Shown here in pieces: positions 27,582 to 35,577 of a stretch of DNA of 35,577 nt. Position 1 is the first letter of the stretch, and each line of letters starts with the position of its first letter. Location of the stretch: assembly GCA_025359685.1 (NCBI GenBank), contig JANYEY010000003.1, positions 1 to 35,577 on the forward strand, given 5' to 3'. This DNA comes from Sphingomonadaceae bacterium. Its GTDB lineage: Bacteria; Pseudomonadota; Alphaproteobacteria; Sphingomonadales; Sphingomonadaceae. The translations under genes and the position numbers were made by a program. Under the pieces are notes generated by a model. That model did not search any database. It was not told the origin of the DNA and worked only from the letters and a program-made list of their open reading frames with translations.

Positions 27582-27624
27582 AAAAATTGCGAAACCCCGC
27601 CTCCGCCGCTAAGGCCCGCGCGTT

Positions 27625-30507
27625 ATGACCGAAGCACGCGATTATAGAGACACCGTCTTCCTGCCGAAGACCGACTTCCCGATGAAGGCCGGCCTCCCCG
27701 CCAAGGAGCCGATCATTGCCGCACGGTGGAAGGCTGAGAAGCTTTACGAGCAGCTGCGCGACCTGCGCCGGGGCCGGCCTAAATTCATGTACCATGATGG
27801 CCCGCCTTACGCGAACGGCGACATGCACATCGGCCACGCGCTCAACCACACGATCAAGGACATGGTCTGCCGCACGCAGAACCTGCTCGGCAAGAACGCG
27901 CCGTACGTGCCGGGGTGGGACTGCCACGGGCTGCCGATCGAGTGGAAGGTCGAGGAACAGTACCGCAAGAAGAAGCTCGACAAGGACGAGGTTCCGCTGC
28001 TCGAATTCCGCGCCGAATGCCGCGCCTATGCGCAGCACTGGGTCGACGTGCAGCGCGAACAGCTGAAACGCCTTGGCGTCATGGCCGACTGGGACAACCC
28101 CTACCTGACCATGCAGCCCGAGAGCGAGGCGACGATCGTCGCCGAACTGCTCAAGTTCGCGACCAGCGGCCAGCTCTATCGCGGGGCCAAGCCGGTGATG
28201 TGGTCGCCGGTCGAAAAGACCGCGCTGGCCGAGGCCGAGGTCGAGTATGAGGACATCACTTCGACCCAGATCGACGTGGCGTTTGAGATTATTGAGTCGC
28301 CATGCCAGGCGGTGCGCGGAGCCAAAGCCGTCATCTGGACAACGACACCTTGGACTATCCCGGTCAATCAGGCTTTGGCCTACGGACCTGAACTAGAATA
28401 TGCAGTTTGTCGTTTCGGTGACCGGATGGGCGACCATGATCGCCCCTCGCCCGAAGGCGCCGTGGTCATTTCGTCTGGGCTGGTAGAGCAGTTTGCGGGT
28501 CGCGTCGGTTTCCGTGTGATCCCAATGCAGATCATCAAAGGCTCCGACCTCATCGGAACCATCGCCCGCCACCCGATGCACCATCTCGGCGGGTTCTTTG
28601 CCGAGCCGCGTCCGCTGCTGCCGGGCGACTTTGTCACCACCGACAGCGGCACCGGCCTCGTCCACATGGCGCCCGATCACGGCGAGGACGATTTCGAGCT
28701 GTGCAAGTCGGTCGGCATCGGCCCCAAGTTCGCGGTCGAGGGCGACGGCAAGTACCGGGAGGACTGGCCGTGGCTGGGCGGGCAAGGCTCGGTCATCAAC
28801 CCCAAGTTCAACGCGCCCGACGGGCCGATCTGCTCTGACCTTCGCGAAGCCGGCGGGCTGCTGGCGGCGAGCGCCGATTACAAGCACAGCTACCCGCATT
28901 CGTGGCGTTCGAAGGCCAAGGTGATCTATCGCTGCACCCCGCAGTGGTTCGTGCCGATGGACCAGCCGATGGCGCACCTGCCCGCGCTGTCCAAAGCCGA
29001 GAGCCGCTGGGAAGGCGAAGGCGGCGATGCGACGATCGACGAGGAGGCCCACGCCGGATCGCCGACGCTGCGCGAGATTGCGCTGGCCGAAATCGAGCGC
29101 GTCCAGTTCACCCCGGACAAGGGCCGCAACCGGATCGGTTCGATGGTCGCCGGGCGGCCCGACTGGGTGCTCAGCCGCCAGCGCGCCTGGGGCGTGCCGA
29201 TCACGCTGTTCGTCAATCGCAAGAGCGGCGAATACCTGGTCGATCCGGCGGTCAACGAACGCATCGTGGCGGCGGTCAAGGCCCAGGGGATCGATGCCTG
29301 GACGCCGGAAACCGCGCACAGCTTCCTTGGCGATGCCTACGATCACGATGAATGGGAAGCCGTGCCCGACATTCTCGACGTATGGTTCGATTCGGGTACC
29401 AGCCACGCCTATGTACTCGATTCGGGGCGCTGGCCCGACCTTTCGTGGCCAGCGGATATCTATGTCGAAGGCAGCGACCAGCATCGCGGCTGGTTCCAGT
29501 CGTCATTGCTCGAAAGCTGCGCCACCCGCGGCCGCGCGCCGTACGACCGGATCCTGACGCACGGCTTCACCATGGACGCCAAGGGCATGAAGATGTCCAA
29601 GAGCCTCGGCAACACGATCGACCCCAACAAGGTGATGGAAGTCTACGGCGCGGACATCATCCGGCTGTGGGCGCTTTCGGTCGATTTCACCGAAGACCAC
29701 CGCATCGGCGATGAGATCCTTAAGGGGGTTTCGGACCAGTACCGCAAGCTGAGGAATACGTTCCGCTATCTGCTCGGCGCGCTCGACGGCTTCAGCGAGG
29801 CTGAGCGGGTGGATGATGTGGCGGCGATGCCCGAGCTTGAGCGCTATATGCTCGCGCTGCTGGCGAAGCTTGACGCGACGCTGCGCACGGCAGTCGATAC
29901 TTACGACTTCAACACCTACGTCCGCGCGCTGACCGACTTCTGCAACGAAAACCTCAGCGCCTTCTTCTTCGATATCCGCAAGGATAGCCTCTACTGCGAC
30001 GCGGCGACCGATCCCAAGCGGATGGCCTACCGCACGGTGCTCGACACGCTGTTCCACGCGCTGGTGCGGTATGCTGCGCCGGTGCTGGTGTTCACCAGCG
30101 AAGAGGTGTGGGGGACGCGGTATCCTGACAGCGGGTCGGTGCATTTGCTGGAGTGGCCGGAGGCCCCCTCCGCCGAGGTCGATATGGACAAATGGGCTCA
30201 GGCTCGAATCCTACGAGCGCGAGTCAACGAAGCAATTGAACCAATGCGCCGAAGCAAAGAAATCGGGTCTAGCCTCGAAGCTGAGGTCGTTTTGCGAAGT
30301 GATCCGGTTCCATTTTCATGGGACGAGCTTGCTGAACTCTTCATTGCCTCATCGGTTCAAACCGAGCTGGGAAATGTCGTGACGATAAACCGCACCGCCA
30401 ACCACAAATGCGGTCGCTGCTGGCGGCACTTGCCCGAAGTCACCGAAGACGGCGATCTTTGTTCACGTTGCGATCAGGTGGTGAGCGGCATGGACGCGGG
30501 CGCATGA
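27625..30507 (+). CDS. ileS: Isoleucyl-tRNA synthetase
   Basis: This class I synthetase charges tRNA-Ile. The 960-residue product has the HIGH motif (GDMHIGHALNH, near residue 74), the CP1 editing domain with WTTTPWTIPVNQAL, the VEGSDQHRGWFQ segment, the KMSKSLGN signature near residue 653, and a C-terminal zinc ribbon with four cysteines (CGRCW...CSRC). Two internal patches have atypical codons. In 28321-28440, 20 of 40 codons end in A or T. In 30181-30390, 37 of 70 do, against 3 of 20 in each of two adjacent 20-codon blocks (28561-28620 and 30121-30180). This suggests mosaic ancestry. The stop overlaps lspA (ATGA). Confidence 0.98.
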   Translation: MTEARDYRDTVFLPKTDFPMKAGLPAKEPIIAARWKAEKLYEQLRDLRRGRPKFMYHDGPPYANGDMHIGHALNHTIKDMVCRTQNLLGKNAPYVPGWDCHGLPIEWKVEEQYRKKKLDKDEVPLLEFRAECRAYAQHWVDVQREQLKRLGVMADWDNPYLTMQPESEATIVAELLKFATSGQLYRGAKPVMWSPVEKTALAEAEVEYEDITSTQIDVAFEIIESPCQAVRGAKAVIWTTTPWTIPVNQALAYGPELEYAVCRFGDRMGDHDRPSPEGAVVISSGLVEQFAGRVGFRVIPMQIIKGSDLIGTIARHPMHHLGGFFAEPRPLLPGDFVTTDSGTGLVHMAPDHGEDDFELCKSVGIGPKFAVEGDGKYREDWPWLGGQGSVINPKFNAPDGPICSDLREAGGLLAASADYKHSYPHSWRSKAKVIYRCTPQWFVPMDQPMAHLPALSKAESRWEGEGGDATIDEEAHAGSPTLREIALAEIERVQFTPDKGRNRIGSMVAGRPDWVLSRQRAWGVPITLFVNRKSGEYLVDPAVNERIVAAVKAQGIDAWTPETAHSFLGDAYDHDEWEAVPDILDVWFDSGTSHAYVLDSGRWPDLSWPADIYVEGSDQHRGWFQSSLLESCATRGRAPYDRILTHGFTMDAKGMKMSKSLGNTIDPNKVMEVYGADIIRLWALSVDFTEDHRIGDEILKGVSDQYRKLRNTFRYLLGALDGFSEAERVDDVAAMPELERYMLALLAKLDATLRTAVDTYDFNTYVRALTDFCNENLSAFFFDIRKDSLYCDAATDPKRMAYRTVLDTLFHALVRYAAPVLVFTSEEVWGTRYPDSGSVHLLEWPEAPSAEVDMDKWAQARILRARVNEAIEPMRRSKEIGSSLEAEVVLRSDPVPFSWDELAELFIASSVQTELGNVVTINRTANHKCGRCWRHLPEVTEDGDLCSRCDQVVSGMDAGA

Positions 30508-31019
30508 ACCGCAACCGCACCCTCGGCTTCGTCCTCGCCGCCCTCATCTTCCTCGCCGATCAGGCGGTGAAGTGGTGGGTCACCGGGCCGCTCGCCTTGC
30601 GCGAGGTGGGCGACCAGATCACCATCAATCCGATATTCAACCTGACTCGCACCAACAACCTCGGCGTGTCGCTCGGCATCTTCACCGCGCAGTCCGAACT
30701 GCAGCGCTGGGCGCTAGTAGCGATGACCGGCGCGATCGCGCTGGTCGTGCTGGTCTGGCTGCTGCGCGAGCGCAAGCTGGCCGACATCGTGCCGCTCGGC
30801 ATGGTGCTCGGCGGCGCGCTGGGCAACATTCGCGACCGGGTGAGCTTTGGCTACGTGGTCGACTATGCCGACTTGCACTTTGGCACCTGGCAGCCGTTCT
30901 TGGTGTTCAATCTGGCCGATGCCGCGATCACCGTGGGCGTCGTTATTATCCTTGCCCGCAGCCTGCTTATCCGCGAAAAGCGGCCCCAAGAAGCGGGCGC
31001 TCCCGCTACGGAGACTTAA
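30504..31019 (+). CDS. lspA: Lipoprotein signal peptidase (signal peptidase II)
   Basis: This 171-residue, four-helix inner-membrane aspartyl protease cleaves lipoprotein signal peptides after lipid modification. It has NLTRTNNLGVSLGIF and the two catalytic aspartates in VVDYAD and FNLADAAIT. The start is the ATG overlapping the ileS stop, the usual ileS-lspA arrangement. The gene immediately downstream encodes a lipoprotein, a likely substrate. Confidence 0.96.
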   Translation: MNRNRTLGFVLAALIFLADQAVKWWVTGPLALREVGDQITINPIFNLTRTNNLGVSLGIFTAQSELQRWALVAMTGAIALVVLVWLLRERKLADIVPLGMVLGGALGNIRDRVSFGYVVDYADLHFGTWQPFLVFNLADAAITVGVVIILARSLLIREKRPQEAGAPATET

Positions 31020-31020
31020 G

Positions 31021-31431
31021 ATGCGTAAGATCACTGCCCTTATCGCCCTCTCGGCCTCGGCCCTCCTGCTGTCGGGCTGCGGCGGCGGCGGGCTGTTCAA
31101 CCGCTCGCGCCCCGATGAATTCGCGGTGCAGCGTCAGGCCCCCCTGGTGGTGCCGCCTGATTTTTCGCTGACCCCGCCCGCCCCCGGCGCCCCGCGCCCG
31201 ACCGATACCAGCACCGCCAGCCAGGCGCAGGCCGCGCTGTTCGGCTCGCCGCAGCCGCGTTCGGCCGTGGAAACCACCGTGGGCAACAAGGCCGGTCAGG
31301 CCGCCCCGTCGATCCGCTCGACCGTGGGTGATCCCTCGACCCAGACGGTCGATGAAGGCTCGGTCGTGCGCGATATCGTCAGCGCCCCCGAAGGCGATGG
31401 CCGCGAAGCGAGCACCAAAATCGGCGGCTAG
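31021..31431 (+). CDS. DUF3035 family lipoprotein
   Basis: The start is the ATG 1 nt after the lspA stop. The 136-residue protein has a lipoprotein signal with lipobox LLSGC (lipidated Cys20). It then has the DUF3035 hallmark RPDEFAVQRQAPLVVPPDF and a long low-complexity Pro/Ala/Thr region. Its role is unknown. Members commonly follow lspA in alphaproteobacteria. A strong terminator begins 25 nt after the stop. Confidence 0.88.
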   Translation: MRKITALIALSASALLLSGCGGGGLFNRSRPDEFAVQRQAPLVVPPDFSLTPPAPGAPRPTDTSTASQAQAALFGSPQPRSAVETTVGNKAGQAAPSIRSTVGDPSTQTVDEGSVVRDIVSAPEGDGREASTKIGG

Positions 31432-31456
31432 TCTTTCCTGTGCGACAATCCAAAAG

Positions 31457-31481
31457 GCTCGCCGCGAGGCGGGCTTTTTTT
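31457..31481. terminator. Bidirectional terminator between the DUF3035 gene and the CNNM/CBS gene
   Basis: GCTCGCC (31457-31463), loop GCGA, GGCGGGC (31468-31474), then seven T; AAAA precedes the stem, so it can act on both strands. It sits between two convergent gene ends (31431 and 31490). The same hairpin core recurs at 33680-33697. Confidence 0.88.
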
Positions 31482-31489
31482 GGTTCAAA

Positions 31490-32812
31490 CTACTCGCCGG
31501 AAGGCGCAGCCTTCTTGGGCTCAACCCGGCTGACCAGCAGCTTGTCGATCTTGCGTCCGTCCATATCGACCACTTCGAAACGCCAATCCTGCTCGGTGAA
31601 ATGCTCGCCCTCATGCGGCAGGCGTTTGAGCACTGATAGCGCATAACCGGCGGCGGTCGCGTAGTCGCGGTCGTCGGGCAGGTCGAGGCCGAGCCGGTCG
31701 ATCAGCGCATCTACCGGCAGCGCCCCGGCCATCAGCAGCGAACCGTCTTCGCGCACGGTCAGCAGCGGCTCTTCGCCCTCATCCTGATAGCTGACGAAAT
31801 TGCCGACAATCGCCGACAGCAGGTCGGCCGGGGTGACCACCCCTTCAAGGTGGCCATATTCGTCATGGACCAGCGCCATCGCCACGCCCGATTGCTGGAG
31901 CAGCCGCAGCGCGTCCATCGCATCGAGCTGGTCGGGCACGATCTCGGCCTTGCGCATCAGCTTGGCGAGCGAAACCTTGCGTCCCGCCAGCAGCACCGCG
32001 AGCACGTCCTTGACCTTGACCACGCCGATGATGTTGTCGGGGCTGCCATCGGCCACCGGCAATAAGGAGTGCGGGCTTTCCTTGATCGCGGCGCGCAGCT
32101 CTTCTTCGCTCGCCTTGCGGTCGATCGTGTCGAGCTCGATCCGCGGCGTCATCACCTCGCGCACCGGGCGGTCGGCCAGACGCATGATCCCGGTCATGAT
32201 CTGGCGTTCGTCTTCCTCGATCGCGCCCGAGCGGGTCGCCTCGGCGAAGATCATCTGCAGTTCTTCGGCCGACACCGAATGTTCGCCCTTGTGGCTGACC
32301 CCGATCACCCGGAGCAGCACCGCTGACGAGCGATCGAGCAGCCAGACCATCGGCGCGGTGATCCGGCTCAGCGTCTTCATCACCGGAGCCGCGAAGATGG
32401 CAATCGGTTCGGCAGCGCGCAGGGCAACCTGCTTGGGCACCAGTTCGCCCACCACCAGACTGAAATAAGTGGTCAGCGCGATGGCGATGGCGAACCCGCT
32501 CTCCGGGGCCCAATCAGCAGGGACGCCGAGCAGCAGCAGTCGCTCGCCAATCGGTCCGCCTAGGCTCGCGCCCGAAAAGGCGCCGGCGATGATGCCGACC
32601 AAGGTAATCCCGGTCTGCGCGGTGGATAGCAGCTTGCCAGGGTCTGCGGCCAGCGCCAGCGCCACCCGGGCGCCTTTGCTACCACGCTCTGCCGCGATGC
32701 GCAGCCGCGCCGGGCGCGCCGAAACGATCGCCAGTTCGGACATGGCGAACACGCCGTTCAGAAGTATCAGGCCGGCGATTACCAGCACATCGGACCATGG
32801 AAACGGATTCAC
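31490..32812 (-). CDS. CNNM/CBS-domain membrane protein (HlyC/CorC family)
   Basis: This 440-residue protein has an N-terminal DUF21/CNNM transmembrane domain (about residues 1-190, VLVIAGLILLNGVFAMSELA), a tandem CBS pair (about 215-335, with MTPRIELDTI and HDEYGHLEGVVTPADLL), and a C-terminal CorC_HlyC domain (about 350-430). Family members are linked to magnesium/cobalt efflux and homeostasis; 'hemolysin' in older names is not supported by the sequence. It is alone on its strand, facing the DUF3035 gene through the shared terminator. Confidence 0.93.
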   Translation of the reverse strand: MNPFPWSDVLVIAGLILLNGVFAMSELAIVSARPARLRIAAERGSKGARVALALAADPGKLLSTAQTGITLVGIIAGAFSGASLGGPIGERLLLLGVPADWAPESGFAIAIALTTYFSLVVGELVPKQVALRAAEPIAIFAAPVMKTLSRITAPMVWLLDRSSAVLLRVIGVSHKGEHSVSAEELQMIFAEATRSGAIEEDERQIMTGIMRLADRPVREVMTPRIELDTIDRKASEEELRAAIKESPHSLLPVADGSPDNIIGVVKVKDVLAVLLAGRKVSLAKLMRKAEIVPDQLDAMDALRLLQQSGVAMALVHDEYGHLEGVVTPADLLSAIVGNFVSYQDEGEEPLLTVREDGSLLMAGALPVDALIDRLGLDLPDDRDYATAAGYALSVLKRLPHEGEHFTEQDWRFEVVDMDGRKIDKLLVSRVEPKKAAPSGE

Positions 32813-32904
32813 GCCTCAACCGTTAGCAGCAATATCGGCCAGAGCGAAGCGCGGCATTTGCTGCGCGGGCTGGAATTCCAGCGGCATGATTGATCCACCT
32901 GCGG

Positions 32905-32932
32905 TTCACATCGCCAGCTTTAACGGTATATC
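32905..32932 (+). promoter_or_regulatory. Possible promoter of the OmpA-family lipoprotein gene
   Basis: TTCACA (32905-32910), a 16-bp spacer and TATATC (32927-32932) lie 31 bp before the start codon, in the divergent gap after the CNNM gene. This is a moderate match to a housekeeping promoter. Confidence 0.35.
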
Positions 32933-32962
32933 TTAAGACATAGCAGAAGAAGGGGAATGATA

Positions 32963-33655
32963 ATGAACAAGTCTCGCTTAATGATCTCGGCCTTTGTCGC
33001 CGGGACGTTGATGGCCACTTCGGCCTGCGTCACTGACCCCAATACCGGTCAGAAGAAGATTTCGCGCACCGCAATCGGCGGCGTTGGCGGGGCAGTGGTC
33101 GGCGGCCTCTTGGGCGGCCTGATCGGCGGCAAGACTGGGCGCATCGTCGGTGCGGGCCTGGGCGGCGTTGCTGGCGGCGTGGTCGGCTACAAGATGGACC
33201 AGCAGATCAAGACCCTGCGCGAACAGACTTCGGGCACCGGGGTTGACGTGACCGAAACCGATGGCGGCAAGGCGATCCTTGTCAACCTGCCCGATGGCGT
33301 GACTTTCGACGTTGGCAGCGCCACGCTGCAGCCCGCGTTCCGCGCTACGCTCGACAAGGTTGCGCAGAGCATGATCGACTATCCGCAGAGCCTGATCGAC
33401 GTTTACGGCCACACCGATTCGACTGGCAGCGATGCGTTCAACCAGCGCCTGTCCGAACAGCGCGCGACGACGGTGATGAATTACCTGATCTCGCGCGGGG
33501 TGCCAGCTTCGCGCCTGCGCAGCCAGGGCTTTGGCGAAACCATGCCGGTCGCCTCGAACGACTCGGTGGATGGCCGGGCCAGGAACCGCCGGGTCGAAAT
33601 CAAGATCGTGCCGGTAACCCAGGAAGACGTTGCTGCGGCTCGCACCGGCAACTGA
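32963..33655 (+). CDS. OmpA-family outer-membrane lipoprotein with glycine-zipper region
   Basis: This 230-residue protein is preceded by AGAAGGGG with 8-nt spacing to the ATG at 32963; an ATG two codons earlier is too close to it. It has a lipoprotein signal ending TSAC (Cys22). A glycine-zipper stretch rich in GGVVGGLLGGLIGG (about 38-80) probably inserts in or associates with membrane. A C-terminal OmpA/Pal peptidoglycan-binding domain contains DVYGHTDSTGSDAFNQRLSE and RARNRRVEI. It probably tethers the outer membrane to the cell wall. Confidence 0.93.
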   Translation: MNKSRLMISAFVAGTLMATSACVTDPNTGQKKISRTAIGGVGGAVVGGLLGGLIGGKTGRIVGAGLGGVAGGVVGYKMDQQIKTLREQTSGTGVDVTETDGGKAILVNLPDGVTFDVGSATLQPAFRATLDKVAQSMIDYPQSLIDVYGHTDSTGSDAFNQRLSEQRATTVMNYLISRGVPASRLRSQGFGETMPVASNDSVDGRARNRRVEIKIVPVTQEDVAAARTGN

Positions 33656-33677
33656 ATATAGACTGATCGACTGAAAA

Positions 33678-33704
33678 GGGCTCGCCGCGAGGCGGGCCCT
33701 TTTT
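33678..33704. terminator. Bidirectional terminator between the OmpA-lipoprotein and CysQ-like genes
   Basis: GGGCTCGCC (33678-33686), loop GCGA, GGCGGGCCC (33691-33699), then five T; AAAA lies before the stem. It separates convergent genes ending at 33655 and 33709 and shares an 18-nt core with the terminator at 31457-31481. Confidence 0.88.
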
Positions 33705-33708
33705 GATT

Positions 33709-34488
33709 CTACCTCGACAGCTCCAGCGCCCGCTCGGCGAGCCGCTCAACCGCTGCGGAGTGGATCTCTGGCGAGCAGACCAGCACCCCGAAGGCGCGCG
33801 GATCGAGCTTGTTGAAGCCGAGCGGCTGGCCGAAGGCGTCGCTTACCGCAGCGCCGGCCTCGCGGGCGATCAGGGTCGCCGCGCCAACATCCCATTCATA
33901 ACCCCAGCGCAGCGTCGCGACGAGATCGGCCTCGTCGGCGGCGACCATCGCGATCCTGAGCGCGATCGAATTGGGCTGGTCAACCAGGGTGAGATCAGCA
34001 TCGGTCTTGGGCAAGGCCTGTGCGGGCACCCGCGCGCCGCGCAGTTCGGTGCGGCGCGAAGCAATGAGCGGCACGCCATTGCGCCAGGCTCCGCGTCCGG
34101 CTTCGGCTGACCAGAATTCCCCGCGCGCCGGGGCATCGAGGATGCCGAGCAGCGGCCGGCCATTGCTGACCAGCGCGACCGAGACCGACCAGCCGGGGCG
34201 GCCGCGAATGAAATCCCGGGTCCCGTCAATCGGATCGACCAGCCAGATCAGATCGGCCTCCAGCCGCTCGGGCGCGTCGACGGTTTCTTCTGAAAGCCAC
34301 CCGGCAGAGGGCAGCAATGCGCCGAGCTCCGCCTTGAGGAACTGGTCGACTTCAAGATCGGCCACGCTCACCGGATTGTCCGGCAGCTTGTCCCAGCTTT
34401 CAAGTTCGTGGCCGTGCCCAGGCCAGCGCGCGATGGCCAGACGCCCAGCCTCACGCACGATTTGTTCAAGGCGCGCGCGGTCTATCAA
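33709..34488 (-). CDS. cysQ: CysQ-like 3'(2'),5'-bisphosphate nucleotidase / inositol monophosphatase family
   Basis: This is a Mg-dependent phosphatase of the inositol-monophosphatase superfamily. Motifs are the acidic SEETVD, WLVDPIDGTRDFIRG (metal-binding DPxDGT) and WDVGAATLIAREAG near the C-terminus. CysQ removes the 3' phosphate from PAP during sulfate assimilation; the exact substrate is inferred from overall similarity. The start is uncertain. The TTG at 34488 gives the family-like IDRARLEQIVREAG N-terminus (259 residues). A TTG at 34524 would add 12 residues. Neither has a clear ribosome binding site. Confidence 0.82.
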   Translation of the reverse strand: MIDRARLEQIVREAGRLAIARWPGHGHELESWDKLPDNPVSVADLEVDQFLKAELGALLPSAGWLSEETVDAPERLEADLIWLVDPIDGTRDFIRGRPGWSVSVALVSNGRPLLGILDAPARGEFWSAEAGRGAWRNGVPLIASRRTELRGARVPAQALPKTDADLTLVDQPNSIALRIAMVAADEADLVATLRWGYEWDVGAATLIAREAGAAVSDAFGQPLGFNKLDPRAFGVLVCSPEIHSAAVERLAERALELSR

Positions 34489-34595
34489 GCGGGCGGTGCA
34501 ATGGGTAGTGAGAATGGTTCGCAACTGGCGTTCATAAAACTGTCCCTGTGCGCCCCTACAGGGCTGTTCAACTCCGCCATGCTGTGCTTAGGCCG

Positions 34596-34623
34596 CTGGC
34601 GAGGGGCACCGCCCCGCCGCCAG
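34596..34623 (+). other. GC-rich hairpin in the sucC leader
   Basis: CTGGCG (34596-34601) pairs with CGCCAG (34618-34623), and inside it GGGGC (34603-34607) pairs with GCCCC (34611-34615) around an ACC loop. It ends 31 nt before the sucC ATG. No T tract follows. It may be a leader structure affecting stability or translation, or part of an upstream terminator. No known sucC-associated RNA motif is recognised. Confidence 0.45.
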
Positions 34624-34654
34624 TTGTAGCATCATAGCCGGAAACGAACCCTCG

Positions 34655-35577
34655 ATGAACATCCACGAGTATCAGGCCAAGGAACTCCTGTCCAAATTCG
34701 GCATCGCCATCCCCAGAGGAATTGCGGCGATGACTGTCGCCGAAGCGGTCGAGGCCGCCAAGCAGCTCCCCGGACCGCTCTATGTGGTGAAGAGCCAGAT
34801 CCACGCCGGCGGGCGTGGCAAAGGCAAGTTCACAGAACTGGGCCCCGATGCCAAGGGCGGCGTCCGCCTCGCCAAGAGCATCGAGGAAGTGGAAAGCCAC
34901 GCCAAGGAAATGCTCGGCAACACGCTGGTCACGATCCAGACCGGCGACGCGGGCAAGCAGGTCAACCGCCTCTACGTCACCGACGGAGTGGACATCGGCA
35001 GCGAATACTACCTGTCGATGCTGGTCGACCGCGCCTCTGGCCGGATCGCGATGATCGCCTCGACCGAAGGCGGGATGAGCATCGAGGACGTGGCGCATGA
35101 CACGCCCGAAAAGATCGTCACCATCACCATCGATCCGGCGCAGGGTTTCATGCCGCATCACGGTCGCGCACTGGCCTTCGGGCTCAAGCTTAAGGGCGAT
35201 CTGGCCAAGCAGGCCGGGATCCTTGGCAAGCAGCTCTATGACGCCTTCATAGCGCTCGACTGCGCGATGATCGAAATCAACCCGCTCGCCGAATGCGCTG
35301 GCCAGCTGCTGGTGCTCGACACCAAGATGAGCTTCGATTCGAACGCGCTCTATCGCCACCCCGACGTGGTCGCGTTGCGCGACGAGACCGAGGAAGACCC
35401 GGCCGAGATCGAAGCCTCGAAATACGACCTTGCTTACATCAAGCTTGATGGGAACATCGGCTGCATGGTCAACGGCGCGGGCCTCGCCATGGCAACGATG
35501 GACATCATCAAGCTGAACGGCGAATTCCCCGCCAACTTCCTCGACGTCGGCGGCGGCGCCAACAAGGAAAAGGTCAC
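34655..35577 (+). CDS. sucC: Succinyl-CoA synthetase (ADP-forming) beta subunit, 5' part
   Basis: This is the ATP-grasp beta subunit of succinyl-CoA synthetase in the TCA cycle. The reading frame from the ATG at 34655 runs off the right end after about 307 codons, against about 390-400 in the family. It opens [17 protein letters not shown] and contains [16 protein letters not shown] (nucleotide site), [10 protein letters not shown] (metal site) and [13 protein letters not shown], all diagnostic. sucD would be expected next, outside the window. Confidence 0.97.
   Translation, partial: MNIHEYQAKELLSKFGIAIPRGIAAMTVAEAVEAAKQLPGPLYVVKSQIHAGGRGKGKFTELGPDAKGGVRLAKSIEEVESHAKEMLGNTLVTIQTGDAGKQVNRLYVTDGVDIGSEYYLSMLVDRASGRIAMIASTEGGMSIEDVAHDTPEKIVTITIDPAQGFMPHHGRALAFGLKLKGDLAKQAGILGKQLYDAFIALDCAMIEINPLAECAGQLLVLDTKMSFDSNALYRHPDVVALRDETEEDPAEIEASKYDLAYIKLDGNIGCMVNGAGLAMATMDIIKLNGEFPANFLDVGGGANKEKV

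Noticed and set aside
26341..28038. Long minus-strand reading frame (565 codons) across ribF, the repeat and ileS
   Set aside because: It is antisense to two certain genes, crosses the palindromic repeat and has no recognisable domain. It arises from high GC.

Overview
The window is a GC-rich alphaproteobacterial chromosome segment. Protein flavour and gene arrangement (ileS-lspA-DUF3035, gpmA-purE-purK-folA, small Sphingomonad-type proteins) suggest Sphingomonadales, perhaps Erythrobacteraceae. That placement is inferred from recognised families, not from a search.

Layout. 1-4254 (minus strand): aminopeptidase N (pepN), peptidoglycan editing factor (pgeF), then the Rieske subunit (petA) and the first codons of cytochrome b (petB) of the bc1 complex. 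4370-6457 (plus): an M48/Ste24 membrane peptidase and an SDR-type protein. 6440-8334 (minus): an EamA permease and a threonine aldolase-like PLP enzyme. 8382-8917 (plus): a YjdJ-type GNAT protein and a 42-residue membrane peptide. 8934-16237: a complete histidine utilisation locus with hutI-hutH-hutG-hutU on minus and hutF-hutC divergent on plus. It encodes the five-step route to glutamate through formylglutamate, and the 68-bp divergent region holds a candidate HutC operator.

16238-22155 is an accessory insertion between hutC and a tRNA-Thr(GGT) gene. It holds a divergent HTH gene, a large serine recombinase overlapping two ParB/RepB-like genes in an ATGA-coupled operon with a strong terminator, a 583-bp gene-poor stretch with GC-rich repeats, and an in-frame chimera of a ParB/DNA-methyltransferase N-terminus joined to a serine-recombinase-like C-terminus. 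The left edge has a cluster of AACGGGAA motifs. A 10-bp direct repeat brackets the block, its right copy covering the 3' end of the tRNA. This is the most unusual part of the window. The triad resembles gene sets I have seen annotated only generically (recombinase plus 'RepB C-terminal domain' proteins), and I know of no assigned function.

22343-27402 is a tightly overlapping housekeeping run: a small conserved protein, gpmA, purE, purK, folA, an M19 dipeptidase and ribF. A 175-bp palindromic repeat separates it from ileS-lspA-DUF3035 lipoprotein (27625-31431). ileS carries two patches of atypical codon use. The window ends with a CNNM/CBS transporter-like protein (minus), an OmpA-family lipoprotein (plus), a CysQ-like phosphatase (minus) and the 5' part of sucC (plus, running off the end). 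Two near-identical bidirectional hairpin terminators separate the convergent genes.
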